DNA of 64,000 nt from Amycolatopsis coloradensis (GCF_001953865.1 NZ_MQUQ01000015.1:1-64000), one strand, 5' to 3'. Shown: positions 7,997 to 17,681, counted from the stretch's first letter. A program made the numbers and translations. The notes: generated by a model not told the origin, from the letters alone.

Positions 7997-10900
7997 TCAC
8001 TTGGTGTGGAACTTCTTGCCGGTCAGGGTGCCGATGAAACGCTGGAACATGCTCAGCGGCGACGAGTCGACGCCGGCCATAGCCGGAACCTGCGCGGTCG
8101 GCATCGCCGGGGCGCCGCTCACGACGGGCAGGGTGCCGGCGGACGGCAGCTGCGCGACGTTCGGGACGTCCGTGCGGGCCTGACCCGGCAGAGCGCCCAG
8201 GACGGGCAGGCTGCCCACGAGGGGCAGGCTTTCCGTGGTGGGCAGCGCCACCGGCAGCCCACCCGCGGTCGGCGGCGTCACCGGCAGGCCACCGGCGGTG
8301 GGCAGGGCCGGGAGAGCGGGCAGCGGCGCGACCTTGAGGGCGTCCGCACGAGCGGCGTCACCGGGCAGGGCCGGGGTCTTCGGCAGGGCCGGGGTCTTCG
8401 GCAGGGCCGGGGTCTTCGGCAGGGCCGGGACACCGGGCAGGGCCGGGGTGACGGGCAGCTCGGGCAGTTCCGACTTCGGCAGAGCCGTCGGGACGGCGGT
8501 CAGCTGCTTCAGCGCGGTCGGGCCGGCCACCTGCACCGGCAGGGTGCCCACCTGGGGCCCGCCGGCGCGGACGCCACCGATCGCCGGGGTGGCCGGCAGA
8601 GTGCCGGCACCCTTCAGCGACGGAGCCCCGAAGGGAAGCATGGGCAGCGCGTCGATCGGCATCTCCGAACCGATCGGGTCGGTGAAGACGCGGGTGTAGT
8701 CCTCGTCGTTGATCTCGGTGTTGTCGGCCGACTTCTCGTCCGCGATGGCCAGCACCGGGAGCTCGAGCTCGTTCATCGGGATCACGAAGACCAGCGGGTG
8801 GTGGAAGTTGAAGCCCGAAAGGGCCTTTCCACCGCCGTCGGTGATGCTGTCGCCACCGGCCTGGCCGGTGACGATGCTCTCCGCGTCGGTCTCGGAGTTG
8901 CCGCCGACCGCCGCGATGGCGTTGCCGAACACCTCGGGGTCGGCCGCGGCCGGGATGTCGAGGATGTTGCCCGAGAGCGATCCGTCGAGGCCGGAGGTCT
9001 CGACGTCGCCGCCCGAAAGGGCGTCGACGGTGTTGGAACCTTCGGCGTCGGCGAGGCCGGCGGCCGCGATCGCGTCGTGCGTGACGGGCACGACCGGCAG
9101 CGCCTGCGCGCCGATGATGTTGCCCGAGACCGCGCCCTCGTCACCGGTGGTGGTGGCGTCGCCGCCTGCCTCCGAAAGGACGTCGCTGACGCTGTCACCC
9201 TCGGCGATGCCCGCACCGGCGATGCCGTGTCCGGTCACCGGAATCGCGCCGCCGACCGGCGTCTGGACGATGTTGCCCGCCAGGGTGCCTTCTTCACCGT
9301 TGGCGGTGGCGTCGCCGCCCGCGTTCGAGTCGGTGAGGTTCGTGCCCTTGCCGGACGCGATCCCGCCGAGCACCGCGGCGAAGTTGTGCGCCTGGACCGG
9401 CAGGGAGACCGGCCCGTAGACCAGGTTGCCCGAGCCCGCGCCACCGTCACCGGTCGCGTGGACGTCGTGCCCGGCGTTGGACTTGGTGTCACCGTCGGCG
9501 GCACCGTGGCCCTGGCCGATGAGCGCGCCACCGACCCCGAACGCCTGCACCGGCAGCGAAACCGGCACGGTGCCCAGGTTGGAGCTGAGGAAACCGTTGT
9601 CGTCGGCGGTGTTCCCGCCGCCGCCACCGGAGACGACCTTGGTCTCGTCGGCGGTGCCGGAGCCCCGCCCGAGGAACGAGCCGCCGACACCGAAGACCTC
9701 GGCCGGGACCGCGGCCGGGACCTGCAAGATGTTGCCCGAGCCGGACGAGTCGTTGCCCGTGGTGCCGTCGTAGCCGCCGGCGGTCACGGTCTTGCTCTCG
9801 GTCGCCTCGGCGACGGCCTGGCCGATGTGCGAGCCACCGACGCCGTAGACCTCGGGGGCCAGCGCGGCCTGGGTGTTGACGATGTTGCCGGCGAGGGTGG
9901 AGTCGTCACCCGTGGTGTGGCTGCCGTTGCCGGCGTTCGCGTCGACGGTGTTCTCGCACGACGCGGCGTTGGCGTTGCCGATGTAGCTGCCCGCGATGCA
10001 GGTCGCCTCGCCCGGGGCCGCCACGGCCGGGTCGACGATGTTGCCGCCGCCCGTGGAGCCTTCGCCCTCGGAGCTGACGAAGCCACCGGCGTCGACGACG
10101 CTGGAGTGATCGGTGCCGCCCTTGGTGCCGGTGTTGGCGAGACCGACCCAGCCGGCGGCCACGCTGCCGACGTTCGCGACGTCCGCGGTCTGCGGAACGA
10201 CCGCGTTGCCCGCGAGGAACGAGTCCTCGCCCTCGGTCTGCACGTAGCTGGGAACGTTGCTCCAACCGCGCTTGGTGTCGCCGGCCTGCGCGTCCGCCGA
10301 GGAGCCGCTGTTCGAGTTCGCGAGCGAACCGTGCGCGGCACCGGCGTTGTCGTTGGCCTTCACCGGGAGGGCGATCGGCACCGCGCCGACGTTGCCGCCG
10401 AGGGTGGAGTCGTCACCGTCGGTCTCGATCCAGCCGCCGGAGGTGGCGTCGGTCTCGGCCTCGTAGCCGGAGCTGTTGGCGTTGCCGAGGATCCAGGACG
10501 CGGCGTTGCCGGTGACCTGGACCGGGGTGGCGAACTGGCCGGCCACCACGTTGCCGGAGGTGGTGGAGCCCCCTCCGTCCGTGGTGACGTCGCCGGTCTC
10601 GGTGGTGCTCTGGCCGGCGGAACCGCCGACCACGCGACCGGTGCCGCCGGCGAGCCCGCCGCCGTTGCCGGCGATCTGCACGGGCAGCGCCCAGTCGAGG
10701 GACACGACGTTCCCGGCGAGGCTGGAGTCCTCACCGGTGGTCTCGATGTCCTGGTTGTGCGACCAGGTCTGGTCGTGCGAACCACCCTCGACCTCGGCGT
10801 CGCCGAGCACGCCGATGGCGTTGTCGACGATCTGGATCGGGGCGACGACGTCACCGACGACCTTGTTGCCCTTGAGGATGTCGTCCGTGGTGGTGAACCC

Positions 10901-11293
10901 ACCCGGAGTCATCCCCCCGCTGATCTGCCGGGCCGAGGCCTTCGCGGCCAGCGGGGCGGGGACGGCGCCGGTGGCAGGCAGGGACGGGAGGCCCCCGCCG
11001 AGGCCGTCGGTGCCGCTGCCCGGCGAGGAAGCCGAGTCCAGCGCGTCCGAAGCGGGCTTGGTGACGGTCTTGGTGCCGACCTCGCCCTTGTAGCCGGGGA
11101 GGTCGGCCTGGCCGGCGGGCGTGCCGACGGCGTTGTTGTCGATCTCGACGGGAACGGTGACGTTCGCGTCGAGCGGGGAGGCCGGGGTGTCGGGGTTGAC
11201 CTGTTCGTCAGCCGAGGCGATGCCGGTGCCCAGCATCAACAACCCACCCGTGACCAACGCGGTCTGGAGTCCGCGCTTTGCCCAGGATTGCAT
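7997..11293 (-). CDS. large secreted chaplin-like repeat protein
   Basis: About 1098 residues. A signal peptide (roughly residues 1-28, cleaved after GIASA) is followed by about thirteen repeats of 60-70 residues. Each repeat has a core such as LAGNIVxxPxALPV followed by a glycine/asparagine-rich segment and a GGxxxTTGDDS turn. The core recalls the chaplin pattern GNVVxVPVxVPVxVCGN, but the cysteine pair is seen in only one repeat (CIAGSYIGNANAASC). The C-terminal quarter is rich in PALP-type repeats and has no LPXTG anchor or transmembrane segment. I infer a surface-active or hydrophobic sheath protein of the aerial hyphae or spores. The ATG at 11293 follows AAGGAG; an upstream in-frame ATG at 11311 is possible. 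Confidence 0.75.
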   Translation of the reverse strand: MQSWAKRGLQTALVTGGLLMLGTGIASADEQVNPDTPASPLDANVTVPVEIDNNAVGTPAGQADLPGYKGEVGTKTVTKPASDALDSASSPGSGTDGLGGGLPSLPATGAVPAPLAAKASARQISGGMTPGGFTTTDDILKGNKVVGDVVAPIQIVDNAIGVLGDAEVEGGSHDQTWSHNQDIETTGEDSSLAGNVVSLDWALPVQIAGNGGGLAGGTGRVVGGSAGQSTTETGDVTTDGGGSTTSGNVVAGQFATPVQVTGNAASWILGNANSSGYEAETDATSGGWIETDGDDSTLGGNVGAVPIALPVKANDNAGAAHGSLANSNSGSSADAQAGDTKRGWSNVPSYVQTEGEDSFLAGNAVVPQTADVANVGSVAAGWVGLANTGTKGGTDHSSVVDAGGFVSSEGEGSTGGGNIVDPAVAAPGEATCIAGSYIGNANAASCENTVDANAGNGSHTTGDDSTLAGNIVNTQAALAPEVYGVGGSHIGQAVAEATESKTVTAGGYDGTTGNDSSGSGNILQVPAAVPAEVFGVGGSFLGRGSGTADETKVVSGGGGGNTADDNGFLSSNLGTVPVSLPVQAFGVGGALIGQGHGAADGDTKSNAGHDVHATGDGGAGSGNLVYGPVSLPVQAHNFAAVLGGIASGKGTNLTDSNAGGDATANGEEGTLAGNIVQTPVGGAIPVTGHGIAGAGIAEGDSVSDVLSEAGGDATTTGDEGAVSGNIIGAQALPVVPVTHDAIAAAGLADAEGSNTVDALSGGDVETSGLDGSLSGNILDIPAAADPEVFGNAIAAVGGNSETDAESIVTGQAGGDSITDGGGKALSGFNFHHPLVFVIPMNELELPVLAIADEKSADNTEINDEDYTRVFTDPIGSEMPIDALPMLPFGAPSLKGAGTLPATPAIGGVRAGGPQVGTLPVQVAGPTALKQLTAVPTALPKSELPELPVTPALPGVPALPKTPALPKTPALPKTPALPGDAARADALKVAPLPALPALPTAGGLPVTPPTAGGLPVALPTTESLPLVGSLPVLGALPGQARTDVPNVAQLPSAGTLPVVSGAPAMPTAQVPAMAGVDSSPLSMFQRFIGTLTGKKFHTK
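8364..8417 (-). repeat. three tandem copies of an 18-bp unit
   Basis: Three exact tandem copies of GGCAGGGCCGGGGTCTTC (plus-strand reading) at 8364-8381, 8382-8399 and 8400-8417. They encode the LPKTPA repeats of the proline-rich tail. The perfect identity suggests recent slippage or expansion. Confidence 0.9.
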
Positions 11294-11504
11294 GGGGTTT
11301 TTCTCCTTCATTTCGGGTTCCCTTTCGGGCTCAGAGAGATGCCTTCGCAACGCGGCACCAGAGGGGGTTAGGCGATTTGCGGCGCGGCTGTGATTTCTCA
11401 GAGCGGAGCGCACCGCCGTTTCGCGGGGGATCAGGAGCGGACGCGAAGCCAAGCCCGGAATCGGGAGGCGTGAGGCGCGTCGGCTACCCCGCGGAGGGAG
11501 GTGT

Positions 11505-12500
11505 TCAGTCGGGAGTGACGCCGGGCTGCGAGCCCGGGGTGAGCGGCATGTACCGCGTGCCTGCCGGCGAGTAGCCGGTCAGGGAACGCTCGACGGCGGC
11601 GACGACCCAGGCGGGAACGCCATGGGTCAAGCCGTCGAGGTGACCACCGGGGGCGGAGCCGCCGGGGACGGTCGGGAAGGAAGGCGCGGCGGGAAGCGGC
11701 GCCGGGATGATCGGGCGCGGGAAGTCACCGCGGTAACCGTCACGCGCCGGAGCGTCCTCGGCCTGAGCGAAGGCACCGTGCTGCCGCACGAGGGCCGGCA
11801 TCGGGAGGACGGTCTCGGAGAAAGCGGGGAACTGCGTCGTCGCCAGTCGCGCGAAGTCGGTGACCTGGTCATCGGCGACGATGGTGTCCAGCGGCGAGTC
11901 GGGGTCGACCGGACCGCCGTCGACCGGGAGCCGGGGGACGAGGTCGCCTTGCCCGTTCGGGTCGAGGAGGTCCCAGACCTTGCGGCCGAAGTCGGGTGAC
12001 GGGGCGAACGTCTCGTCCAGCACCTGGCGGGTGTCCTGCGGCTCGCGCACGATGTGCTCGACCGCGCCGAGCGTCCGCTTGACCGGGGTGACCACCGAGT
12101 TGTCCGCGAAATCGCTGACCGCGTCGCTGACGCGGGTGGAGACCTCGTGCCGGTCGGCGCGGATGTCGCCGCAGTGGTGCTTCGCGGCGGCGGATCCGGT
12201 CTCGTCCGGCATCGACCACGTGGTGGCTTCCTGGTGCCGGTTACCGCACATCGCTCCGGCGAACTTCGAAGTGCCACGCGAAACGTCGGTCATGCCCGCC
12301 GCGGTCGCGTCGGTGACCGGAGTGACGCTCGTGTCGGGAGCGGAGACCACCGGGGCGATGTCCGCGGAAGCGGAAGCGCCCGAAACGGCCCACGCGGCGG
12401 CGGAACCGGCGACGGCGCCGCCGAGGACGAACAGCGCACGCGAAGCGAGACGGCCGAAGCGCGCCGCGCCCCGCCCCTCGTTCTTCGCCGCGTTCGTCAC
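11505..12500 (-). CDS. secreted protein of unknown function
   Basis: A 331-residue exported protein upstream of, and co-oriented with, the chaplin-like repeat protein. Residues 15-46 form a long signal peptide or signal anchor ending in SGASASA. The mature part contains two cysteines within about 25 residues (AMCGNRH and HHCGDIR) and a proline-rich tail; no known family is recognised. The GTG at 12500 follows AGGAG. The pairing suggests a joint role at the cell surface, but nothing in the sequence defines it. Confidence 0.7.
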   Translation of the reverse strand: MTNAAKNEGRGAARFGRLASRALFVLGGAVAGSAAAWAVSGASASADIAPVVSAPDTSVTPVTDATAAGMTDVSRGTSKFAGAMCGNRHQEATTWSMPDETGSAAAKHHCGDIRADRHEVSTRVSDAVSDFADNSVVTPVKRTLGAVEHIVREPQDTRQVLDETFAPSPDFGRKVWDLLDPNGQGDLVPRLPVDGGPVDPDSPLDTIVADDQVTDFARLATTQFPAFSETVLPMPALVRQHGAFAQAEDAPARDGYRGDFPRPIIPAPLPAAPSFPTVPGGSAPGGHLDGLTHGVPAWVVAAVERSLTGYSPAGTRYMPLTPGSQPGVTPD

Positions 12501-12769
12501 TCGGTCTCCTGTCGCTCCGATTTCGTGTTGCGGGACCGAGGTAAGCAAAGTGGGGAAGCCCGGCGCGACTTTGAAACACCTTGATGGCCCGATCGTGTGA
12601 AGAACACAGGGTGTGGCACGGAATCACGATCAGTGATCAACGCTGGCGGCGCCCGGTTACTTCTGAGTTGATCATCGTGCGGTGTGTCAAGCGTCGCTTT
12701 GGGCGAATTCGACCGTGCGCGTTGCCCGGAATGGTCAGGAACGCCGCCCCGGACCGATACGGTGAGCAC
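12501..12769. other. divergent intergenic region
   Basis: This 269-bp spacer separates the secreted-protein operon (minus) from the membrane-protein/two-component operon (plus) and must hold promoters for both. It is somewhat richer in A+T around 12595-12675. I see no strong inverted repeat or conserved element in it. Confidence 0.4.
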
Positions 12770-13975
12770 GTGAGCGAGCCCCAGCGCAAACAGCCCGAAC
12801 GGCCGGAATTCGACCCGGCGAACCCGTTCCTCTCCGAATCCACCGAAGACGTCACCAGCCTGGTGCCCCGCGGCCTGCGGATCGGCGCCGCGTTGTCGTG
12901 GCGGTTCATCGTGGTGATCGCCGCACTCTACGTCATCGTGTTCCTGATCGGCTACCTGTCGGTGGTCGTCATCCCGCTGTCGATCGCGCTGCTGCTCGCC
13001 GCGCTGCTCGCGCCCGCGGTGTCGAAACTGATGCTGCTGAAGTTCCCGCGCGGGCTCGCGGCCGGGATCGTGCTGATCGCGGGGCTCGCGGTACTCGGCG
13101 GGCTGCTGACGTTCGTCGTCGCGCAGTTCTCCTCCGGCCTGCCGGAGTTGCAGAAACAGCTGACCGAAAGCCTCAACCAGATCAAGACCTGGCTGATCGA
13201 CGGGCCGCTGCACCTGCGCCAGGAGCAGATCCAGGAGTTCATCAACCAGGCGATCGGCTTCCTGCAGAACAACCAGGCGTCGATCACCACCACCGCGCTC
13301 ACCACGGCGGGCACGGTCGGCGAGATCGTCACCGGCTTCATCCTGACGCTGTTCATCCTCATCTTCTTCCTCTCCGGCGGCGACCAGATCTGGAAGTTCC
13401 TCGTGCGCGGCGTGCCCGGCCGAGTGCGCAACCGGGTCGACGTCGCCGGGCGGCGCGGGTTCGCGTCGCTGGTCAGCTACGTCCGCGCGACGGCGGCGGT
13501 GGCCGTGGTCGACGCGGTCGGCATCGGCGTCGGGCTGGCGATCGTCGGCGTGCCGCTGGTGATCCCGCTGGCGACGCTGGTCTTCCTCGGCGCGTTCATC
13601 CCGATCATCGGCGCCGTGATCGCCGGCGCGGTGGCCGTGCTGATCGCGCTGGTGACGAAGGGCGTCGTCGGCGCGCTGATCGTGCTGGCCATCGTCATCG
13701 GTGTCATGCAGCTGGAAAGCCACGTGCTGCAGCCGATCCTGCTCGGCCGCGCGGTCAAGCTGCACCCGCTCGCGGTGGTGCTCGCGATCACCGCGGGCCT
13801 GGTCGCCGCCGGTATCCCCGGCGCGCTGCTGTCGGTGCCGCTGCTCGCGGTGCTCAACGCCGGCATCCGGTCGCTGCTGCACGAACAGGATCCCGATCCG
13901 GAGGAGATCGACGTCCTGCGGGATCAGGCGGCGCAGCCGAACGACGCCGGGAAAACGGCCGAAGCAGAGTCGTGA
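12770..13975 (+). CDS. AI-2E family transporter-like membrane protein
   Basis: A 401-residue membrane protein of the AI-2E (TqsA/YdiK) family with about eight hydrophobic segments after a charged N-terminus. The family includes exporters and cation or small-molecule transporters; the substrate cannot be inferred. The GTG at 12770 starts the conserved part. Its stop overlaps the start of the histidine kinase gene by four bases (GTGA), so the three genes 12770-15794 form one translationally coupled operon. Confidence 0.85.
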   Translation: MSEPQRKQPERPEFDPANPFLSESTEDVTSLVPRGLRIGAALSWRFIVVIAALYVIVFLIGYLSVVVIPLSIALLLAALLAPAVSKLMLLKFPRGLAAGIVLIAGLAVLGGLLTFVVAQFSSGLPELQKQLTESLNQIKTWLIDGPLHLRQEQIQEFINQAIGFLQNNQASITTTALTTAGTVGEIVTGFILTLFILIFFLSGGDQIWKFLVRGVPGRVRNRVDVAGRRGFASLVSYVRATAAVAVVDAVGIGVGLAIVGVPLVIPLATLVFLGAFIPIIGAVIAGAVAVLIALVTKGVVGALIVLAIVIGVMQLESHVLQPILLGRAVKLHPLAVVLAITAGLVAAGIPGALLSVPLLAVLNAGIRSLLHEQDPDPEEIDVLRDQAAQPNDAGKTAEAES

Positions 13976-15138
13976 CCGCCACCCGGCTCTGGCGAGCCGT
14001 CTCGGCGCTCGGCACGCGGGACCCGGCCACTCCGCTGTGGCGCGGGGTGATCGTGCTTCGCGTGACGACGCTGCTCTTCGCGCTCGGCTCGTTCATCGTC
14101 CACTACGACGGCTACGCGAAGCAGTGGCTGGCGTGGGTGGCGTTCGGCGTGATGGCGGCGTGGACGGTGCTCAGCAGCGTGTTCTACGCGCGGCCGTCGA
14201 GCCGCTGGCCGTGGCTGGTCGGCGTCGATCTCGCGGTGACCGTCGCCCTGATGTTCACGTCGGCGTGGATCCTGTCCACCGAACAGTTCGACGCCAACAC
14301 CCCGCTCATCACGACAGTGTGGGCGGCGGTCCCGCCCGCGGCGGCCGGGACGCGGTTCGGCGCGCTCGGCGGGGTGCTCGCCGGGCTGGTGGTCTCGGTG
14401 GTCACCGGGCTGGTGCGCTGGCGGTTCGACGTCGACGTCGCCCGGGACGGTTTCCTGCTGACCGCGAGCGGGTTCGTGATCGGGCTGGCCGCGACCATGG
14501 CCCGCCGGTCCGCGGACGCGCTGACCAGGGCATTGCGCATGGAGGCCGCGACGGCCGAACGGGAACGGCTCGCCCGCTCGATCCACGACAGCGTCCTCCA
14601 GGTGCTCGCCAGGGTGCGCAAACGCGGCGCCGAATTCGGCGGGGAGGCCGCCGAGCTGGCGAAACTGGCCGGTGAGCAGGAGATCGCGCTCCGGGCGCTG
14701 GTCACCACCGAGCCGACCCGCCCGAGCGCGAACGGGACCACCGATCTCCGGGCCGCGCTGCAACTGCTCGCGACGCCGTCGGTGCAGGTCTCGACGCCCG
14801 CCGGCGAGGTCCGGCTGCCGGAGCACGTGACCGCGGAACTGGTGGCGGTGGCCCGCGAGGCGCTGCTGAACGTCGAGAAACACGCGGGCCCGGAAGCGCA
14901 TGCTTGGGTGCTGCTGGAGGACCTCGGCACCGAGGTCGTGGTCAGCGTCCGCGACGACGGTCCCGGAATCGAGCCCGGCGAACTGGAACGAGCGGCGGCC
15001 GAGGGACATCTAGGTATCGCGGAGTCCATCAAGGGCCGCGTGCGGGATCTGGGCGGAAGCGTCGTCCTGGACACCGCGCCGGGCCAGGGCACGGAATGGG
15101 AAGTCAAGGTTCCAGTCGCGGCGAGGGGAAAGCGATGA
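13972..15138 (+). CDS. sensor histidine kinase
   Basis: A 388-residue kinase of the NarL-partner type. Four to five membrane segments span residues 25-175 without a large extracellular domain. The dimerisation box has H205 in RSIHDSVLQVL, and the C-terminal HATPase has the N-box around REALLNVEKHAG and the G-box DDGPGIEPG. This matches the MacS-like family of actinobacterial sensors. It overlaps its response regulator gene by four bases (ATGA) and follows the AI-2E-type protein, which may take part in sensing. Confidence 0.92.
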   Translation: MTATRLWRAVSALGTRDPATPLWRGVIVLRVTTLLFALGSFIVHYDGYAKQWLAWVAFGVMAAWTVLSSVFYARPSSRWPWLVGVDLAVTVALMFTSAWILSTEQFDANTPLITTVWAAVPPAAAGTRFGALGGVLAGLVVSVVTGLVRWRFDVDVARDGFLLTASGFVIGLAATMARRSADALTRALRMEAATAERERLARSIHDSVLQVLARVRKRGAEFGGEAAELAKLAGEQEIALRALVTTEPTRPSANGTTDLRAALQLLATPSVQVSTPAGEVRLPEHVTAELVAVAREALLNVEKHAGPEAHAWVLLEDLGTEVVVSVRDDGPGIEPGELERAAAEGHLGIAESIKGRVRDLGGSVVLDTAPGQGTEWEVKVPVAARGKR

Positions 15139-15794
15139 CCGGTGCACCTGGAGTGTCGGTGATGGTGGTCGACGATCATCCGATGTGGCGGGACGGGGTC
15201 GCGCGTGACCTGGCCGAGCACGGTTTCGACGTGCGGGCCACCGCGCCGGACGCGCCGGCCGCGGTGCGGATCGCGCGCGCGGTCCGGCCGGACGTCGTGC
15301 TGATGGACCTCAACCTCGGCGAGACGTCGGGGGTCGACGCCACCCGCGAGATCACCGCGGAGCTGCCGTCGACCAAGGTCCTGGTGCTGTCCGCGAGCGG
15401 CGAGCACAGTGACGTCCTCGAGGCGGTGAAGGCCGGGGCGTCCGGGTATCTGGTCAAATCGGCTTCGGCGAGCGAACTGGTGGACGCGGTCAAGCGGACG
15501 GCCGCGGGGGATCCGGTGTTCACCGCCGGGCTCGCGGGGCTCGTGCTCGGCGAATACCGCCGCATGGCCGACGCCCCGGCCGACGGGCCCGCCCCGCCGC
15601 GGCTGACCGAACGCGAGACCGACGTCCTGCGACTGGTCGCGAAGGGGATGACGGCGCGGCAGATCGCCGAGAAGCTCGTGCTGTCGCATCGGACGGTGGA
15701 GAACCACGTCCAGTCGACGCTGCGGAAACTCCAGCTGCACAACCGCGTCGAACTCGCCCGCTACGCCATCGAACACGGGCTCGACGTGGAATAG
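15135..15794 (+). CDS. NarL/LuxR family response regulator
   Basis: A 219-residue regulator with an N-terminal receiver domain, phosphoacceptor D58 in LMDLN and a conserved lysine in YLVKSAS, and a C-terminal LuxR helix-turn-helix (about residues 155-205, LTERETDVLRLVAKGMTARQ). It is the partner of the kinase it overlaps. The regulon is not visible. Confidence 0.94.
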   Translation: MTGAPGVSVMVVDDHPMWRDGVARDLAEHGFDVRATAPDAPAAVRIARAVRPDVVLMDLNLGETSGVDATREITAELPSTKVLVLSASGEHSDVLEAVKAGASGYLVKSASASELVDAVKRTAAGDPVFTAGLAGLVLGEYRRMADAPADGPAPPRLTERETDVLRLVAKGMTARQIAEKLVLSHRTVENHVQSTLRKLQLHNRVELARYAIEHGLDVE

Positions 15795-15805
15795 CACCGA
15801 GTGAC

Positions 15806-16873
15806 TCAGCCCTGGGGGACGGCCACCACCTGCCGGTTCCGGTCGGCGGGCAACGGCGTCTTGACGATCGTCCACCGCGGCCGGTCGAGGCGCCAACTCG
15901 CGACGACGTCGGTGGCGATCACCAGCGCGTCGTCCTCGGACCATTCGATCGCGACCTGGTTGAGCGGGGTCGCGATCGGCATCGACGGCGCTCGCGTCCA
16001 GGTCAGGGTGTCGAGGGCGAGCACCCAGACGTCGGCGGTCTGCGTACTCGTCCCGGCCCAGGCCGGGTCGCCGAACAGCACGGCGGCCTGGTAGCCGTCG
16101 CGACTCGGCACCACGTGGCCGGGCGTGCCGTTGGCCACCGGCCGCTCGACCGGCATGCGCTGATCGTTGCGCAGGTCGAGTACGGAGAACTCGGTCAGCT
16201 CGGCGAGCAGCATCCGGTCCTTGGTGATCGCCAGTACCCGAGGGAACTGGTGCACGGCCCGGCCGGTGGCGGGATCGATCAGCACGTCCTCGGCGGTGGC
16301 CGTGCCGCTGTTCACCGTGATCAGCAGGCCCTTCGGCACCTCCTGGCGCACCGCCGTCGTGCAGCTGGCCGGGCGGCCGCGGTCGCGTTCGGCGCCGAGC
16401 AGGGAGACGTACTGGAGACGGCACAGGTCGTTGCCGTCGTCGCGGATCAGCCAGACGCCGCTCTCGTCGGCCGACGGGGCCACGCTGCGGGCCTTGCCCA
16501 GCTTCCACGGCTGGTTCCCGGTGTTCACGTAGACGAACACTTCGGACGGCTCCAAACACGACGGCCCGCAGCGGGCGGCCGACAGCACGACCGGGAACTT
16601 GCCCACCCGCAGGACTTCGTTGACCCGGTCCCCGCCCGGAGCGCCGGGCAACGGCGTCGTAACACCGGTAGCGGGGTCGAGGACCGAAGGCGGCGAAGTC
16701 GACATGACGAGCCGGAAACCGCTGTAGTCCACCGGTTCGCCTTCGATTCGCGATGGTGGCGGGGCGGTGGGCTCGGGAGGGTGCGGCGCGGGGCCACCGA
16801 TCACCGGACCGCAGCCGGCCAGCAAGACCGCCGCCACCAGGGCGGTACAGGGGAGAAATGCGGGTCTGTTCAG
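15806..16873 (-). CDS. lipoprotein with predicted beta-propeller-like body
   Basis: About 355 residues. The N-terminus is a lipoprotein signal with lipobox LLAGC around residue 21, so the protein is probably lipid-anchored outside the membrane. The rest repeats short beta-strand patterns and tryptophan/aspartate turns but matches no family I can name. No ATG, GTG or TTG fits the signal peptide: the best start is a CTG at 16873 with GGGGA about eight bases upstream. It converges on the response regulator gene and is divergent from the DUF1707 gene, 48 bp away. Confidence 0.7.
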   Translation of the reverse strand: MNRPAFLPCTALVAAVLLAGCGPVIGGPAPHPPEPTAPPPSRIEGEPVDYSGFRLVMSTSPPSVLDPATGVTTPLPGAPGGDRVNEVLRVGKFPVVLSAARCGPSCLEPSEVFVYVNTGNQPWKLGKARSVAPSADESGVWLIRDDGNDLCRLQYVSLLGAERDRGRPASCTTAVRQEVPKGLLITVNSGTATAEDVLIDPATGRAVHQFPRVLAITKDRMLLAELTEFSVLDLRNDQRMPVERPVANGTPGHVVPSRDGYQAAVLFGDPAWAGTSTQTADVWVLALDTLTWTRAPSMPIATPLNQVAIEWSEDDALVIATDVVASWRLDRPRWTIVKTPLPADRNRQVVAVPQG

Positions 16874-16921
16874 GGTATTTCCCCGATCTCGCGCGTGAGA
16901 TCCGGTTCTACCATTCCAGGC

Positions 16922-17584
16922 ATGGGCGAGGAAGAGCAGCCGACGACCGAAACCAAGCCGTTGACCGGACGGGACATCCGGGTCTCCGACGCGGAGCGCG
17001 AACACGTCATCGAAGTGCTGCAGAAGGCGATCGGCCTCGGGATGCTGAACCTCGACGAGTTCACCGAGCGAACGGACCGCGCCCTCGCCTCGAAGACCCG
17101 CGGTGAGCTGAACGCGGTGCTCACGGATCTGCCGGGGCTGGTGCATCCCGAAGCGGGAATGGTGCCGCGTCAGCAGCAGAACCCGTGGTCGCCACCCGGC
17201 CCGCACGCCTACGGCCAGCAGTCCGGGCGGGCCATGGAGCTCAACGGCAAGTACTCGGCGTTGCAGCGCGACGGGAACTGGCTGGTCCCCGAGTCGATGG
17301 TGATCCGGAACAAGTACGGCGCGACGAAACTGGACTTCTCCCAGGCGGAGATCCAGCATCCGGTGGTGCACATCGAACTGCAGGCCAAATGGGGGCCGGT
17401 GGAGATCACCATCCCCGAGAACGGCGCCGTCGACACCAACTCGATCACCGACATCAAGTTCGGCAACCTCGACGACCGGACCCGGTCGAACGGCCGCCCC
17501 GGCACGCCCCGGTTCGTCATCACCGGGCGCGTGCACGGCGGGTCGCTGATCATCAAGTACCCGCGGCGGGGCTTCTTCGGTTAG
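16922..17584 (+). CDS. DUF1707 protein with LiaF-like C-terminus
   Basis: A 220-residue protein. Residues 18-75 form the DUF1707 (SHOCT-like) domain, with the typical IRVSDAERE start and LDEFTERTDRAL helix. The C-terminal part is a beta-rich domain resembling the cell-wall-stress-responsive LiaF C-terminus (KFGNLDDR). There is no clear membrane segment. Such proteins are common in actinomycetes near envelope-stress genes; a role in membrane-stress sensing is a guess. The start is the ATG at 16922. Confidence 0.8.
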   Translation: MGEEEQPTTETKPLTGRDIRVSDAEREHVIEVLQKAIGLGMLNLDEFTERTDRALASKTRGELNAVLTDLPGLVHPEAGMVPRQQQNPWSPPGPHAYGQQSGRAMELNGKYSALQRDGNWLVPESMVIRNKYGATKLDFSQAEIQHPVVHIELQAKWGPVEITIPENGAVDTNSITDIKFGNLDDRTRSNGRPGTPRFVITGRVHGGSLIIKYPRRGFFG

Positions 17585-17645
17585 GCCCGCGTGGGCGAGG
17601 CGAGCCTGGACGACGGCGTTGCCCGGCGTCCCGACGGTCGCGATG

Positions 17646-17681
17646 CCCAGCGCGGAGCAGGGGACCTTTGCTACCGCTGGG
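17646..17681. repeat. hairpin with GGGACCTTTGC motif at ptsI 3' end
   Basis: The stem CCCAGCG/CGCTGGG encloses AGCAGGGGACCTTTGCT, which itself can pair at its ends. It lies between the convergent DUF1707 and ptsI genes, and its right arm is within the last codons of ptsI. It probably acts as a shared terminator and belongs to the GGGACCTT-containing hairpins seen at 7894-7920 and 63667-63711. Confidence 0.55.

Noticed and set aside
7874..11371. Long plus-strand reading frame over the repeat-protein gene
   Set aside because: It is antisense to the chaplin-like gene; its low-complexity composition follows from the repetitive coding strand, and there is no ribosome binding site or recognisable domain.
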